Source: Microcella alkaliphila (GTDB lineage Bacteria > Actinomycetota > Actinomycetes > Actinomycetales > Microbacteriaceae). From it: DNA of 64,000 nucleotides. The stretch lies in contig NZ_SGXT01000015.1 of assembly GCF_004216855.1 (NCBI RefSeq), positions 245,028 through 309,027 on the forward strand, in the 5' to 3' direction. Shown here in pieces: positions 1 through 12,726 of the stretch. Position 1 is the first letter of the stretch. Each line of letters opens with the position of its first letter. The position numbers and the translations under genes were made by a program. The notes under the pieces are model-generated. The model ran no database searches. It was not told the DNA's origin and was given only the letters and a program-made list of their open reading frames with translations.

Positions 1-263
1 CTCTGTTGCGAGCGCGCGGTCAACATGAGAATTTTCGTGCGGTGGTCGGGGTCAGATGCGCGGATCTCTTCGCACACTTCGATGCCGTCACGACGCGGCA
101 TCATCCAGTCCAGCACGACGAGGTCGGGCTTTTCGGTGGCGAACAGCGTGAGACCCTCTTCACCATTTGTAGCGCTGACCACGTCGTGCCCTGCCCCCTT
201 GACTCGATTCTCGAGCAAGAGGAGCACGTCGGGCTCGTCTTCGACGATCAGAATGCGCGCCAT
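1..263 (-). CDS. Response regulator receiver domain, cut by window edge
   Basis: The minus strand encodes the first 87 residues of a response regulator; the rest lies outside the window. The acidic cluster VEDE is at residues 7-10, the phospho-acceptor Asp52 sits in LVVLDWMMP, and Thr82 in LMLTAR is the switch residue. The conserved Lys and the output domain are missing because of the edge, so the subfamily cannot be named. It diverges from the membrane kinase starting at 347, which is its likely partner (inference from adjacency). The ATG is preceded by a purine-rich stretch that can serve as a ribosome binding site. Confidence 0.85.
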   Translation of the reverse strand, partial: MARILIVEDEPDVLLLLENRVKGAGHDVVSATNGEEGLTLFATEKPDLVVLDWMMPRRDGIEVCEEIRASDPDHRTKILMLTARSQQ

Positions 264-346
264 TGTTCTCTCTTTCCCCCTTTACACCTTAGTCTCAGAA
301 ACGCACGGTTCGGGGTGGGACCCGCCCGTACGGGGGAGGATGGTTC

Positions 347-2383
347 GTGGCATTCACGACGGCGGTCGGGTTCGGGCGGCCGGCCGCGAGGCGCACGGTC
401 GTCGCGACCCTCATCGTGCTCGCGGGGATCGTCAGCTATTTCTCGGTCGAATTGCGTCCCGCAGGCGCTGCCATCGCCGCGTGGTGGCCTGCAGCTGGGC
501 TGGGCGCGGCGGCGTTGCTCGTCTCTCGGGGAACACGCGTTCTGGCAGCGACGGGCATCCTGTTCGCCGCGATGGCGGCAAACACCCTGGCGGGCCGTGA
601 ATGGGGCCTCACCGTTGGTTACGGCATCGCCAACGCTGTCGAGGTGTGGGTCGTCGCGTGGATTCTCACCCGCGGCCGGGCTGCGGCCCGACTCGACGGC
701 GTTTCCGACATCGCCCGCTTCCTGGTCGCCTGCATCGTGGGGTCCGGCGTATTCTCCGCGATCGGTGGTGTGACGGCGTTCATCGTCGCCGACCAGCCCC
801 TAGAAGTTGCTTTTTTGTCACTTCTTGCCTCGCACTTCTCGGCGCTCGTCGTGGTGCTGCCGCTCTTCGTGATCTCCCCGCGAACCCACGAACGCGTGCA
901 TCCCGTAGAGGTACTGGCGCAGGTCGCCGTCCTCGCGCTGATCACCTGGTTCGTGTTCTCTCCGACGAGCGACTTGCCGATCGCGTACCTGCCGCTCATC
1001 GCGCTGCTGTGGGCGGCGTTCCGGCTACCCACCGTCCTGGTGGCGGCGGAAATCCTCGTGCTGGCCACCGCCGCCACGATCCTCACGGTGCTCGGAGGAG
1101 GTCCCTTTGCATCGTTCATCGCAACGGGGGAGCGCACCACGGTGCTCCTGTTGCAGGGGTTCCTCATCGTGCACGCCCTCGCCGCTCTCTTCGTCTCGGG
1201 CGCCCGCAACGACTGGGGGCGCGCCCTCGTGCGCGCGGAGGCGCAGGAAGAGCTGCTGCGCGGCGGCATCGTCAACGCCGAGTCGGGCATCGTGATCGCC
1301 GAACGCACGGATGACTCTCGACTCGTCATTCGCGGCATCAACCGCGCCGCGCTCACCGCGCTGGGCTTGGAATCCGCGCCGCCCGAGTGGTTCGAGGCGG
1401 GAATCCCCCTTGTTCCCGGGCAGCCGGTGCTGGGCAACCGTGGCCTTGACGCGTTGTTGCGGAGCGGGGGTGCCGGTGAGGCAGAACTCACACGCGGTGA
1501 CCGCCGATTCGACGCGCAGGTGTCGATCCGCCCGCTGTCGAGGGAAACGGCCATCGTGACCGTCGTCATGTCTGATATCACGAAACGACAAGAACGCGAG
1601 GATGCTGCGGTGCAGTCGCTCGTGCGCCTGCGCGACCTGAACCAGCAGAAGGACGACTTCATCGCCTCCGTCAGCCACGAGCTGCGCACCCCGGTGACGG
1701 CAATCATGGGATTCTCGGAGCAGCTGGCAGACGAGGCGCTCGGCGCTCGGGCCCAGCAGGCCGCGGACGTGATCGACCGCAACGCGCGCCGTCTCGCCGA
1801 CGTCATCGAGGACGTGCTCGAGCTGAGCAGACTCACGGGCTCCGCGACGATCCGCCGGTCGTCGTCCGAGTTTGACATGCGCGATCTCCTGGAGCTGGCG
1901 GCCGAGGACGCTCGGGGCCTGTACCCGGAGCGTCAGATCGTCATCGAAACCTCCCTTCCCGACGAGCCCGTCCCGGTCGTACTCGTGCGCCAGGACGTTC
2001 AGCGCGTCATTGCGAACCTGTTGTCGAACGCGGTGAAGTTCAGCCCCGTCGGGGGAACCGTGACCGTGGGTCTCGGCCCGGCGGGCGACGGCGTTGAGAT
2101 CACGGTCAGTGATCGCGGCCCGGGAATCCCGGCCGAGCACCTTCCGCACGTGTGGGAGCGCTTCTATCGCATTCAGGACGAGTCGCACCGGGATGCTCCG
2201 GGCACGGGCCTCGGGCTTCCTATTGTGAAGGCGCTTGTCGACGAGCGATTGCGAGGGCGCGTCACCCTGGAGCCGCAGCCGACGGGGACGGGAACGCTTG
2301 CGCGCGTGTTGCTGCCACGGGAGTCTTTGCCCGCGCCGCCCACGGCGAGCGTTCCCGTGATATCTCAGCTCTCTGCTGAGTAG
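347..2383 (+). CDS. MASE1-type membrane sensor histidine kinase
   Basis: A 678-residue sensor kinase. Residues 1 to about 285 form a MASE1-like membrane sensor of several helices with the AWWPAAG motif near residue 45. A PAS-like segment follows (about 300-410), then a HisKA domain with phospho-acceptor His444 in SVSHELRTP. The HATPase_c domain has N box NLLSNAVKFS near 556, DRGPGIP near 588 and GTGLGLPIV near 618. The GTG start was chosen because GGGGGAGGA ends 6 nt upstream. It overlaps the convergent idi gene by 19 nt. The signal is unknown. A paralogue of the same architecture lies at 22245-24317. Confidence 0.9.
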   Translation: MAFTTAVGFGRPAARRTVVATLIVLAGIVSYFSVELRPAGAAIAAWWPAAGLGAAALLVSRGTRVLAATGILFAAMAANTLAGREWGLTVGYGIANAVEVWVVAWILTRGRAAARLDGVSDIARFLVACIVGSGVFSAIGGVTAFIVADQPLEVAFLSLLASHFSALVVVLPLFVISPRTHERVHPVEVLAQVAVLALITWFVFSPTSDLPIAYLPLIALLWAAFRLPTVLVAAEILVLATAATILTVLGGGPFASFIATGERTTVLLLQGFLIVHALAALFVSGARNDWGRALVRAEAQEELLRGGIVNAESGIVIAERTDDSRLVIRGINRAALTALGLESAPPEWFEAGIPLVPGQPVLGNRGLDALLRSGGAGEAELTRGDRRFDAQVSIRPLSRETAIVTVVMSDITKRQEREDAAVQSLVRLRDLNQQKDDFIASVSHELRTPVTAIMGFSEQLADEALGARAQQAADVIDRNARRLADVIEDVLELSRLTGSATIRRSSSEFDMRDLLELAAEDARGLYPERQIVIETSLPDEPVPVVLVRQDVQRVIANLLSNAVKFSPVGGTVTVGLGPAGDGVEITVSDRGPGIPAEHLPHVWERFYRIQDESHRDAPGTGLGLPIVKALVDERLRGRVTLEPQPTGTGTLARVLLPRESLPAPPTASVPVISQLSAE

Positions 2384-2904
2384 GCACCCTGCCAGACGGC
2401 CAGCTGCCAGCCAATCCAGGGCGAGTAGGCGAAGGGGGTGGCGGCGACCGCGCTCCGCAGGGCGTCCGGCTCGACCCAAGCCCACTCCGCGACCTCGTCG
2501 GCGGCCGGCTGCGGGTCACCGGATGCTCGTGCCGTGTACACGGGGCAGATTTCGTTTTCGACGACACCCGACGCGTCGACCGCGCGATAGCGGAAGTCGG
2601 GGAGTGCGACCCGCACGTCGCTCACGGCCAGCCCGAGCTCGCGCTCGGCCCGCCGCGTGATGGCCTCGCCCAGGTCTTCCCCCGGCGCGGGATGGCCGCA
2701 GAAGCTGTTCGTCCACACCCCCGGCCAGGTCTTCTTCGACAGGGCGCGGCGCGTCACGAGCACCCGGCCGGCGTCGTCGAATACGTGGCACGAGAACGCC
2801 TGGTGTAGGGGAGTGTCCTCCGTGTGAACGGTCGCCTTCTCGGCGGTGCCGATGGGGGTTCCGTCGTCAGCGAGGAGGACGACAAGTTCAGGGGTTTCGC
2901 TCAT
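2365..2904 (-). CDS. idi: Isopentenyl-diphosphate delta-isomerase (type I)
   Basis: A 179-residue Nudix-fold enzyme interconverting IPP and DMAPP. Visible family features are Cys69 in TNSFCGHP (the catalytic cysteine), the Nudix-like stretch GEDLGEAITRRAEREL at about 75-90, and Glu116/Glu118 in VENEICPVY (catalytic and metal-binding acid region). The length is typical. It diverges from crtE with only 22 nt between start codons, so isomerase and prenyltransferase probably share a control region. It supplies DMAPP, the primer for the carotenoid pathway alongside. Confidence 0.93.
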   Translation of the reverse strand: MSETPELVVLLADDGTPIGTAEKATVHTEDTPLHQAFSCHVFDDAGRVLVTRRALSKKTWPGVWTNSFCGHPAPGEDLGEAITRRAERELGLAVSDVRVALPDFRYRAVDASGVVENEICPVYTARASGDPQPAADEVAEWAWVEPDALRSAVAATPFAYSPWIGWQLAVWQGAYSAES

Positions 2905-2914
2905 GGGGCCGCGC

Positions 2915-2920
2915 TAGTCT
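2915..2920 (+). promoter_or_regulatory. -10 hexamer of crtE
   Basis: TAGTCT ends 6 nt before the crtE GTG. No Shine-Dalgarno sequence fits this 22-nt gap, so the transcript is probably leaderless. The start site is inferred. Confidence 0.5.
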
Positions 2921-2926
2921 GCTGGG

Positions 2927-3997
<1,071 letters not shown>

Positions 3998-4001
3998 CCC
4001 C

Positions 4002-4913
4002 ATGACCGTGATGCGCCTCTCTCTGTACGACCGCGTCGCCGACGAGATCGCGGGCCGGGTGATCCGCCGCTACTCGACGTCGTTCGGCCTCGCCTCGCGC
4101 CTGCTCGAGCCCGGCGTGCGCCAGCACGTCGAAAACATCTACGCTCTCGTGCGCGTCGCCGATGAGATCGTCGACGGCGGCGTCACCGAGGCCGGTCTCG
4201 ATACGGCGGCGGCCGGTCGCTACCTCGACGAGTTCGAGGCTGACACCGAACAGGCGATCCGTACCGGGTACTCGACGAATCTCGTCGTGCACGCCTTCGC
4301 TCGCACGGCCCGCGAGACGGGATTCGGCACCGAGTTGACGAAGCCCTTCTTCCATTCGATGCGCATGGATCTCACCGACACCGAGCACGACCAGGAGAGC
4401 TTCGACACCTACGTCTACGGCTCGGCCGAGGTCGTCGGCCTCATGTGTCTGCGGGCATTCCTTCAGGATCACTCCGTCACCGACGACCAGAATGAGCGCA
4501 TGGTGCGCGGAGCCCGCGCCCTCGGCGCCGCCTTCCAGAAGGTCAACTTTCTGCGTGATCTTGCGGCCGACGTCGAGACGCTCGGGCGCAGCTACTTCCC
4601 GGGAATCCGCGTCGACCAGTTCACTGAACAGGAGAAGCACCGCTTGCTCGACGACATCGACGATGACCTGCGCGTCTCGGCCGCCGTGATCCCCGAGCTT
4701 CCGGCCGGCAGCCGGCGCGCCGTGGCGCTCGCGCAGAGCCTCTTCCAGGAACTGGGGGAGCGCATCCGCAGAACCCCCGCCGAGACCGTGATTCGCGCCC
4801 GCATCAGCGTGCCGACCGCGGTCAAGGCTCGTCTGTTGGCGCAGGCCGCGGCAGGCCGCACACCGCGCCCGCCGAGACCGGCGCCGGCATCGGCGATCGG
4901 AGCATCCGCGTGA
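4002..4913 (+). CDS. crtB: Phytoene synthase
   Basis: A 303-residue squalene/phytoene synthase family enzyme joining two GGPP molecules head to head into phytoene. The two Mg-binding acidic motifs are present: DEIVD at residues 54-58 and the LRDLAADVETLGR segment near 183-196 followed by SYFP. The C-terminal tail (about 285-303) is Pro/Ala-rich and probably disordered. The last 4 nt overlap crtI (GTGA), indicating translational coupling. Confidence 0.93.
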   Translation: MTVMRLSLYDRVADEIAGRVIRRYSTSFGLASRLLEPGVRQHVENIYALVRVADEIVDGGVTEAGLDTAAAGRYLDEFEADTEQAIRTGYSTNLVVHAFARTARETGFGTELTKPFFHSMRMDLTDTEHDQESFDTYVYGSAEVVGLMCLRAFLQDHSVTDDQNERMVRGARALGAAFQKVNFLRDLAADVETLGRSYFPGIRVDQFTEQEKHRLLDDIDDDLRVSAAVIPELPAGSRRAVALAQSLFQELGERIRRTPAETVIRARISVPTAVKARLLAQAAAGRTPRPPRPAPASAIGASA

Positions 4914-6472
4914 GCCGCGTCGTCGTGATCGGCGGCGGCATTGCTGGCCTGTCGTCGGCCGCGCTGCTCGCCCGCGACGGCTACCGGGTGACCCTCGTCG
5001 AGAAGCGGGACCAGTTCGGCGGACGCGCCGGCTCGTGGTCGGTCGACGGCTTCCGCTTCGACACTGGCCCGAGCTGGTACCTCATGCCCGAGGTGTTCGA
5101 TCACTTCTTCAAGCTCTGCGGCACCTCGACCGCCGAGCAGCTCGAGCTGATTCAACTCGACCCCGGCTACCGCGTCATCACCGAGGGCTTCGACCGGCCG
5201 ACCGACATCGCCGCGAACCGCGCCGACAACGTGGCGCTGTTCGAGTCGATTGAGAAGGGCGCGGGCGCGAAGCTCGAGCGCTACCTCGACTCGGCCGAAG
5301 ACACCTACGTCATGGCGAAGAAGCGCTTCCTGTACACGAGCTTCGAGTCGATTGGTCCGCTCCTGCGGGGCGACGTGCTGAAGCGTTCGGGCAAGCTCAT
5401 GACGATGCTCGTGCAGAGCCTCGACAGTTTCGTCGGGCGACGCTTCCGCGACCTGCGCCTGCGCCAGATCCTGGGCTACCCGGCCGTGTTCCTCGGTTCG
5501 TCGCCGTTCCTGACCCCGGCGATGTACCACCTCATGTCGCACCTCGACCTGACCGACGGTGTGCTGTACCCAATGGGCGGCTTCGCGAAGCTCATCGAGC
5601 GCGTCGCGGCGGTCGCGGAAGACCAGGGCGCCGAGCTGCGCCTGAACGCGCCGGTTGCTCGCATCATGGTCGACGAGGCAACGGGGGATGCACGGGGCGT
5701 GCAACTCGAGGACGGCGAGATCATCGAGGCCGACCTCGTCGTCGCGGCAGCCGACCTGCACCACACCGAGACGGCCCTGCTGCCGAAGGAGCGGCAGACC
5801 TACCCCGAGCAGTACTGGCAGAAGGCGACGGCTGGCCCGAGCGCACTGCTCATGTATCTCGGCGTCGAGGGTGACCTGCCGCAGCTTGAGCACCACACGC
5901 TGCTGTTCGCCGCCGACTGGCGCGAGAACTTCGAGAAGATCTTCGGCGAGAGCCCGTCGTGGCCCGACCCCGCGTCGCTGTACATCTGCAAGCCGTCGGG
6001 CGTTGACCCCTCGGTGGCCCCCGAGGGCCACGAGAACGTGTTCGTGCTCGTTCCGGCTCCCGCCGATCTGTCGTTCGGTCGCGGTGACGTCGACGGCGAT
6101 GGCGACACCCCGCTCGAGACCTACGCCGATCGCATCATCGCGCAGATCAGCGAGTGGGCCGCAATTCCCGACCTCGCCGACCGCATCGTCGTGCGCCGCA
6201 CGTACGGACCCGGAAACTTCGCCGAAGACGTGAACGCCTGGCGCGGCACCGCGCTCGGCCCGGCGCACGTGCTGAAGCAGTCGGCGTTCTTCCGCGCAGG
6301 TAACGTGTCGAAGCAGGTGCGGGGGCTCTACTACGCGGGCTACTCCACGATTCCCGGCATTGGCCTGCCGATGTGCCTCATCAGCGCCGAGGTGCTCGTG
6401 AAGCGTCTGCGCGGCGACACCTCGACCGAGCCGCTGCCCGAGCCCCTCGTGCCGACGGTCGCCCGCGGCTAG
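4910..6472 (+). CDS. crtI: Phytoene desaturase
   Basis: A 520-residue FAD-dependent desaturase that converts phytoene to lycopene. The dinucleotide-binding motif VVIGGGIAGLSSA is at residues 4-16 with Glu29 of the second strand, followed by GGRAG. The bacterial desaturase signature is near the C terminus (YYAGYSTIPGIGLPM). Length fits the family. The GTG start overlaps the crtB stop by 4 nt. It works on membrane-embedded carotenes between CrtB and the CrtEb/CrtYe-Yf steps. Confidence 0.94.
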   Translation: MSRVVVIGGGIAGLSSAALLARDGYRVTLVEKRDQFGGRAGSWSVDGFRFDTGPSWYLMPEVFDHFFKLCGTSTAEQLELIQLDPGYRVITEGFDRPTDIAANRADNVALFESIEKGAGAKLERYLDSAEDTYVMAKKRFLYTSFESIGPLLRGDVLKRSGKLMTMLVQSLDSFVGRRFRDLRLRQILGYPAVFLGSSPFLTPAMYHLMSHLDLTDGVLYPMGGFAKLIERVAAVAEDQGAELRLNAPVARIMVDEATGDARGVQLEDGEIIEADLVVAAADLHHTETALLPKERQTYPEQYWQKATAGPSALLMYLGVEGDLPQLEHHTLLFAADWRENFEKIFGESPSWPDPASLYICKPSGVDPSVAPEGHENVFVLVPAPADLSFGRGDVDGDGDTPLETYADRIIAQISEWAAIPDLADRIVVRRTYGPGNFAEDVNAWRGTALGPAHVLKQSAFFRAGNVSKQVRGLYYAGYSTIPGIGLPMCLISAEVLVKRLRGDTSTEPLPEPLVPTVARG

Positions 6473-6478
6473 AGCCCC

Positions 6479-6835
6479 ATGATTGGCTTCAGCTATCTGA
6501 TCGCGCTCGCGATCTCGATCACGGGCATGGTGATGCTCGATCGACGGTTTGGGCTGTTCTTCTGGCGCGACTGGCGGAAAGCCGCCGTCGTCGTGCCGCT
6601 CGGCGTCGCGTTCTTTCTCGTGTGGGATGTCTTCGGCATCGCCCTCGGCATCTTTTTCCGCGGCTCGACGAACTTCATGACGGGTGTGCTGATCGGCCCC
6701 GAGCTGCCGATCGAGGAAGTCTTCTTCCTCATCCTGCTCTGCTACAACACGATGAACGCCTACCTCGCCGCCCTCGACTGGTTGGGTGGACGCTGGCGCC
6801 GCGCATCACGGAGGCCTGAGGCGGTGACCTCGTGA
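6479..6835 (+). CDS. crtYe: C50 carotenoid cyclase subunit CrtYe
   Basis: A 118-residue membrane protein with about three helices, one half of the heterodimeric lycopene-cyclase-domain enzyme. The family PxEE-type motif is seen as LPIEEVFF. Together with CrtYf it cyclises the ends of the C50 precursor. In Corynebacterium the product is decaprenoxanthin (epsilon rings), in Micrococcus the related pair gives sarcinaxanthin (gamma rings); ring type cannot be decided from sequence alone. The stop overlaps crtYf by 4 nt. Confidence 0.88.
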   Translation: MIGFSYLIALAISITGMVMLDRRFGLFFWRDWRKAAVVVPLGVAFFLVWDVFGIALGIFFRGSTNFMTGVLIGPELPIEEVFFLILLCYNTMNAYLAALDWLGGRWRRASRRPEAVTS

Positions 6836-7176
6836 CCTACACGCTGTTGAACATCGTTTTTCTCGCCGTCGTCGCCCTCGTGGGTGTCGCCGCGGTGCTG
6901 GCGCGGCGCTCACCGAACTGGCGCGCGGTGGGGCTTGCGAGCATCCTGCTCATTGCGCTCACGGCCATCTTCGACAACGTGATCATCGGAACCGGCATCG
7001 TCGACTACGACGACGCGCTCATCTCAGGGATCCGTATCGGCGTCGCCCCGATCGAAGACTTCGCCTACACGGTCGCCGCGCTCGTGCTCCTGCCGGCGGT
7101 GTGGCACCTGCTGCCGACCCGCACCCGCGAGGCTGGCGCTGAGGCCGGCGGCGCGCGGCAGAATAAGGACTCGTGA
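6832..7176 (+). CDS. crtYf: C50 carotenoid cyclase subunit CrtYf
   Basis: A 114-residue second cyclase half with three hydrophobic segments and the motif APIEDFAY, matching PIEE in CrtYe. The two small genes are the split form of the fungal/archaeal lycopene cyclase domain. GTG start inside the crtYe stop; its own stop overlaps crtEb by 4 nt, so the operon is coupled throughout. The C terminus is charged and probably cytoplasmic. Confidence 0.87.
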   Translation: MTYTLLNIVFLAVVALVGVAAVLARRSPNWRAVGLASILLIALTAIFDNVIIGTGIVDYDDALISGIRIGVAPIEDFAYTVAALVLLPAVWHLLPTRTREAGAEAGGARQNKDS

Positions 7177-8036
7177 ACACGCTCGCGCAGCTGACCCTCA
7201 GCTCGCGGCCGCTCAGCTGGATCAACACGGCCTTCCCCTTCGCGGCCGCCTACCTCCTGACCACGCGCGAGATCGACCTCGCGGTGATCATCGGCACCGT
7301 GTACTTCCTCATTCCGTACAACTTCGCCATGTACGGCATCAACGATGTGTTCGACTACGAGTCGGACCTGCGCAACCCCCGCAAGGGCGGGGTCGAGGGG
7401 GCGCTGCTCGATACCTCGCTGCACCGCACGACCCTGATTGCGGCGTTCGTCACCAACGTGCCGTTCCTCGTCTACTTCGTGAGCGTCGGCGATCCGCTCA
7501 GCTGGCTCGTGCTCGCCATCAGCGTCTTCGCCGTCATCGCCTACTCGATGAAGGGGCTGCGGTTCAAGGAGAAGCCCTTCCTCGACTCGGTGACCTCGAG
7601 CACCCACTTCGTGAGCCCCGCCGTCTACGGCCTGGTGCTCGCCGGCGCCGAATTCACGCCAGCCCTGTGGCTGATTCTGGGGGCGTTCTTCCTCTGGGGC
7701 ATTGCGAGCCACGCCTTCGGGGCGGTACAGGATGTGATCGCCGACCGCGAGGGCGGGCTCGCGTCGATCGCCACCGTCATCGGCGCTCGCGCCACGACGA
7801 GGCTCGCCGTCGTCGCCTACCTGCTCGCCGGACTCCTGCTGCTCGGCACCGATTGGCCGGGACCGCTCGCGGCCATCGCGGCGCTGCCCTACGCCGTGTC
7901 GACGGCGCAGTGGTGGAACGTCACCGACGCGACGGCGGAAGACGCCAACCGCGGTTGGCGGCGCTTCCTGCTGTTGAACTTCCTCGCGGGTGCCGTCGTC
8001 ACAATGCTGATGATCTACTGGGTGATCGGAGCGTGA
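7173..8036 (+). CDS. crtEb: Lycopene elongase (UbiA prenyltransferase)
   Basis: A 287-residue UbiA-family membrane prenyltransferase with about eight helices. The first Asp-rich motif is NDVFDYESD (about residues 54-62) and the second is DVIADREGG near 188-196. In this context it adds DMAPP to both ends of lycopene (C40 to C50 flavuxanthin), before cyclisation by CrtYe/CrtYf. It is the last gene of the crt operon; glgX starts 53 nt downstream with its own GAGGAG ribosome binding site. Confidence 0.9.
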   Translation: MNTLAQLTLSSRPLSWINTAFPFAAAYLLTTREIDLAVIIGTVYFLIPYNFAMYGINDVFDYESDLRNPRKGGVEGALLDTSLHRTTLIAAFVTNVPFLVYFVSVGDPLSWLVLAISVFAVIAYSMKGLRFKEKPFLDSVTSSTHFVSPAVYGLVLAGAEFTPALWLILGAFFLWGIASHAFGAVQDVIADREGGLASIATVIGARATTRLAVVAYLLAGLLLLGTDWPGPLAAIAALPYAVSTAQWWNVTDATAEDANRGWRRFLLLNFLAGAVVTMLMIYWVIGA

Positions 8037-8089
8037 CCTGCGGGGCGACCCCCTAGCCTGGTGCCACCACCACCCGCGAGGAGCCCCGA

Positions 8090-10299
<2,210 letters not shown>

Positions 10300-10303
<4 letters not shown>

Positions 10304-12726
10304 CCGCGGAGACCCGACGCGGACCCCGCCTTCCCGTCTCCACCTACCGGCTGCAGGTGACGGCCGACTTCGACCTCGACGCGGTCGCGGCGCTCGCCGA
10401 CTACGTGCGCTCGCTCGGCGCCGACTGGCTGTATCTGTCGCCGCTGCTGCAGGCGACGCGGGGGTCGAGCCACGGCTACGACGTGGTTGACCACGGATCG
10501 GTTGACGGTGAGCGCGGGGGAGCGGCCGGCTTCGAGCGCGCGGTGCGCGCCGCCCGTGCCGAGCAGCTCGGCGTGCTCGTCGACATCGTGCCGAACCACG
10601 TCGGTGTCGCCGACCCGGCGCAGAACCGCATGTGGTGGATCCTGCTTCGCGATGGAGCCGATGGCGAGGCGGCCGCCTGGTTCGACGTCGACTGGGCGTT
10701 CGGCGCCGGCCGCGTGCGCCTTCCCGTGCTCGGCGACGAGCTGCCGCAGGTGATTGCCGACGGGCACGTGACGCTGCTGCCCGACGGGGTCCCGAGCGAC
10801 GAGGGGGGCGATGCGCCCGCGCAGCCGGAGCCGGGCCCGGCGGTGCGCGTGTACGAGACGGTGTATCCGCTGCGCGAGGGCAGCATCCCGCCAACCGACA
10901 GTGACCCGACGGCGCCGTCCGTAATCCAGGCGGTGCTCGACGCGCAGCACTACGAGCTCATGCACTGGCGCCGCGCCGACGCCGAGCTCAACTACCGGCG
11001 GTTCTTCGCCGTCAACACGCTCGCGGCGATCCGCGTCGAAAACGACGCCGTGTTCGACGAGAGCCACCGCGAGATCGTGCGCTGGGTGCGGGAGGGCCTG
11101 GCCGACGGCATCCGGGTCGACCACCCCGACGGACTGCTCGACCCGGGCGGCTACCTCGACCGCCTCGCCGAGGTCACCGACCACGCGCCGGTGTGGGTCG
11201 AGAAGATCCTCGAGGGCGACGAGCAGCTTCCCGTCGCCTGGCAGGCCGCCGGCACGACCGGCTACGACGCGCTCGCGTCGATCGACCGCGTGCTGGTCGA
11301 CCCAGCCGGCCGGGCAGCGCTGGGCGCGCTCGACGCGACCCTGCGCGGCGACGACACCCCGCTCGACTGGCACGCGCTGATTCGTCGCACGAAGCGGAAG
11401 GTCGCCGACACGATCCTGCGCAGCGAGGTGCTGCGGCTGGACCGTGAGCTTCCGGCGGCAGCGTCGGGTGAGCATCCGATTGACGACGCGGCGGATGCGC
11501 TCGCCGAACTGCTCGCGTGCTTCCCCGTCTACCGCTCGTACCTGCCGGTCGGCGCCGAGCACCTCGCCGAGGCGGTCGCTGCCGCACGGGCCTCGCGCCC
11601 CGACCTCGATGCGGCCATCACGGCGCTTGAGCCGCTGCTCGCCGACCCCCAGCAACCGGTCGCGCGACGGTTCCAGCAGACGAGCGGCATGGTCATGGCG
11701 AAGGGCGTCGAAGACACCGCCTTCTACCGGGTCAGCCGGCTCGCCTCGCTCACCGAGGTGGGCGCCGACCCGGCCGAGTTCTCGGTCGACGTCGACGAGT
11801 TCCACCGCCGACAAGCTATGCGGCAGGCCGCCTACCCGGCCTCGCTCACGACGCTCAGCACGCACGATACGAAGCGCGGCGAAGACACCCGCGCGCGCAT
11901 CCACGTGCTGGCCGAGGTGCCCGACGCCTGGGAAACCCTGCTCGCGGCGCTCCGCGAGGGCGCTCCCCTCGGCGACGGTCCCTTCGAGAACCTCCTGTGG
12001 GAGAGCCTCGTCGGCGCGTGGCCCGTGGAGGCCGACCGCGCGCACGCCTACGCCGAGAAGGCAGCCCGCGAGGCCGGCACCTCGACGACCTGGACGGAGC
12101 CCAACGCCGACTTCGAAGACCGGATGCACGCAGCCATCGACACAGTTCTCGACGGCGGCGAGCTCACCGACCTCGTCGACGACTTCGTGGCCGCGATCGC
12201 CTCCGCCGGGTGGTCGAACGGGCTCGCCGCGAAGCTGCTGCAGCTCACCGGCCCCGGCGTGCCGGACATCTACCAGGGTAGCGAGCTGTGGGAGACGAGC
12301 CTCGTCGACCCCGACAACCGCCGCCCCGTCGACTACGACGAGCGTCGCGCCCTGCTCGCCCGGCTCGACGAGGGCTGGCTGCCCGACGTCGATGAGGCGG
12401 GCGCCGCGAAGCTGCTCGTCACGAGCAGAGCATTGCGCGCCCGCCGCGACCGCGCCGAACTCTTCACCCGCTACGCGCCCCTGCCCGTCATCGGCGAGGC
12501 GGCCCGGCACGCGGTCGCCCTCGACCGCGGCGGGGCCGTCGCGATCGCGACGCGGCTCCCCGTCGGCCTGGATGCGCGGGGCGGCTTCGGCGACACCGTG
12601 ATCGTCCTGCCCCATCGCCCCGTCATCGACGTGTTCACCCGCCGCCACTACGACGGCGGCGAGCTGCGCCTCGACGACGTGCTGCGCCCCTATCCGGTCG
12701 CGCTGCTGCTGGAGGCGGAGCGGTGA
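10300..12726 (+). CDS. treY: Malto-oligosyltrehalose synthase
   Basis: An 808-residue GH13 enzyme that isomerises the reducing-end alpha-1,4 bond of maltodextrin to the alpha,alpha-1,1 bond of trehalose. Asp274 (GIRVDHPDG) is the nucleophile, Glu301 (WVEKILEG) the acid/base and Asp523 (STHDTKR) the third catalytic acid; [10 protein letters not shown] is conserved region I. The GTG at 10300 was preferred over an open frame reaching further upstream, because homology begins right after it (LPVSTYRLQ) and it overlaps the glgX stop. The stop overlaps treZ by 4 nt. Confidence 0.93.
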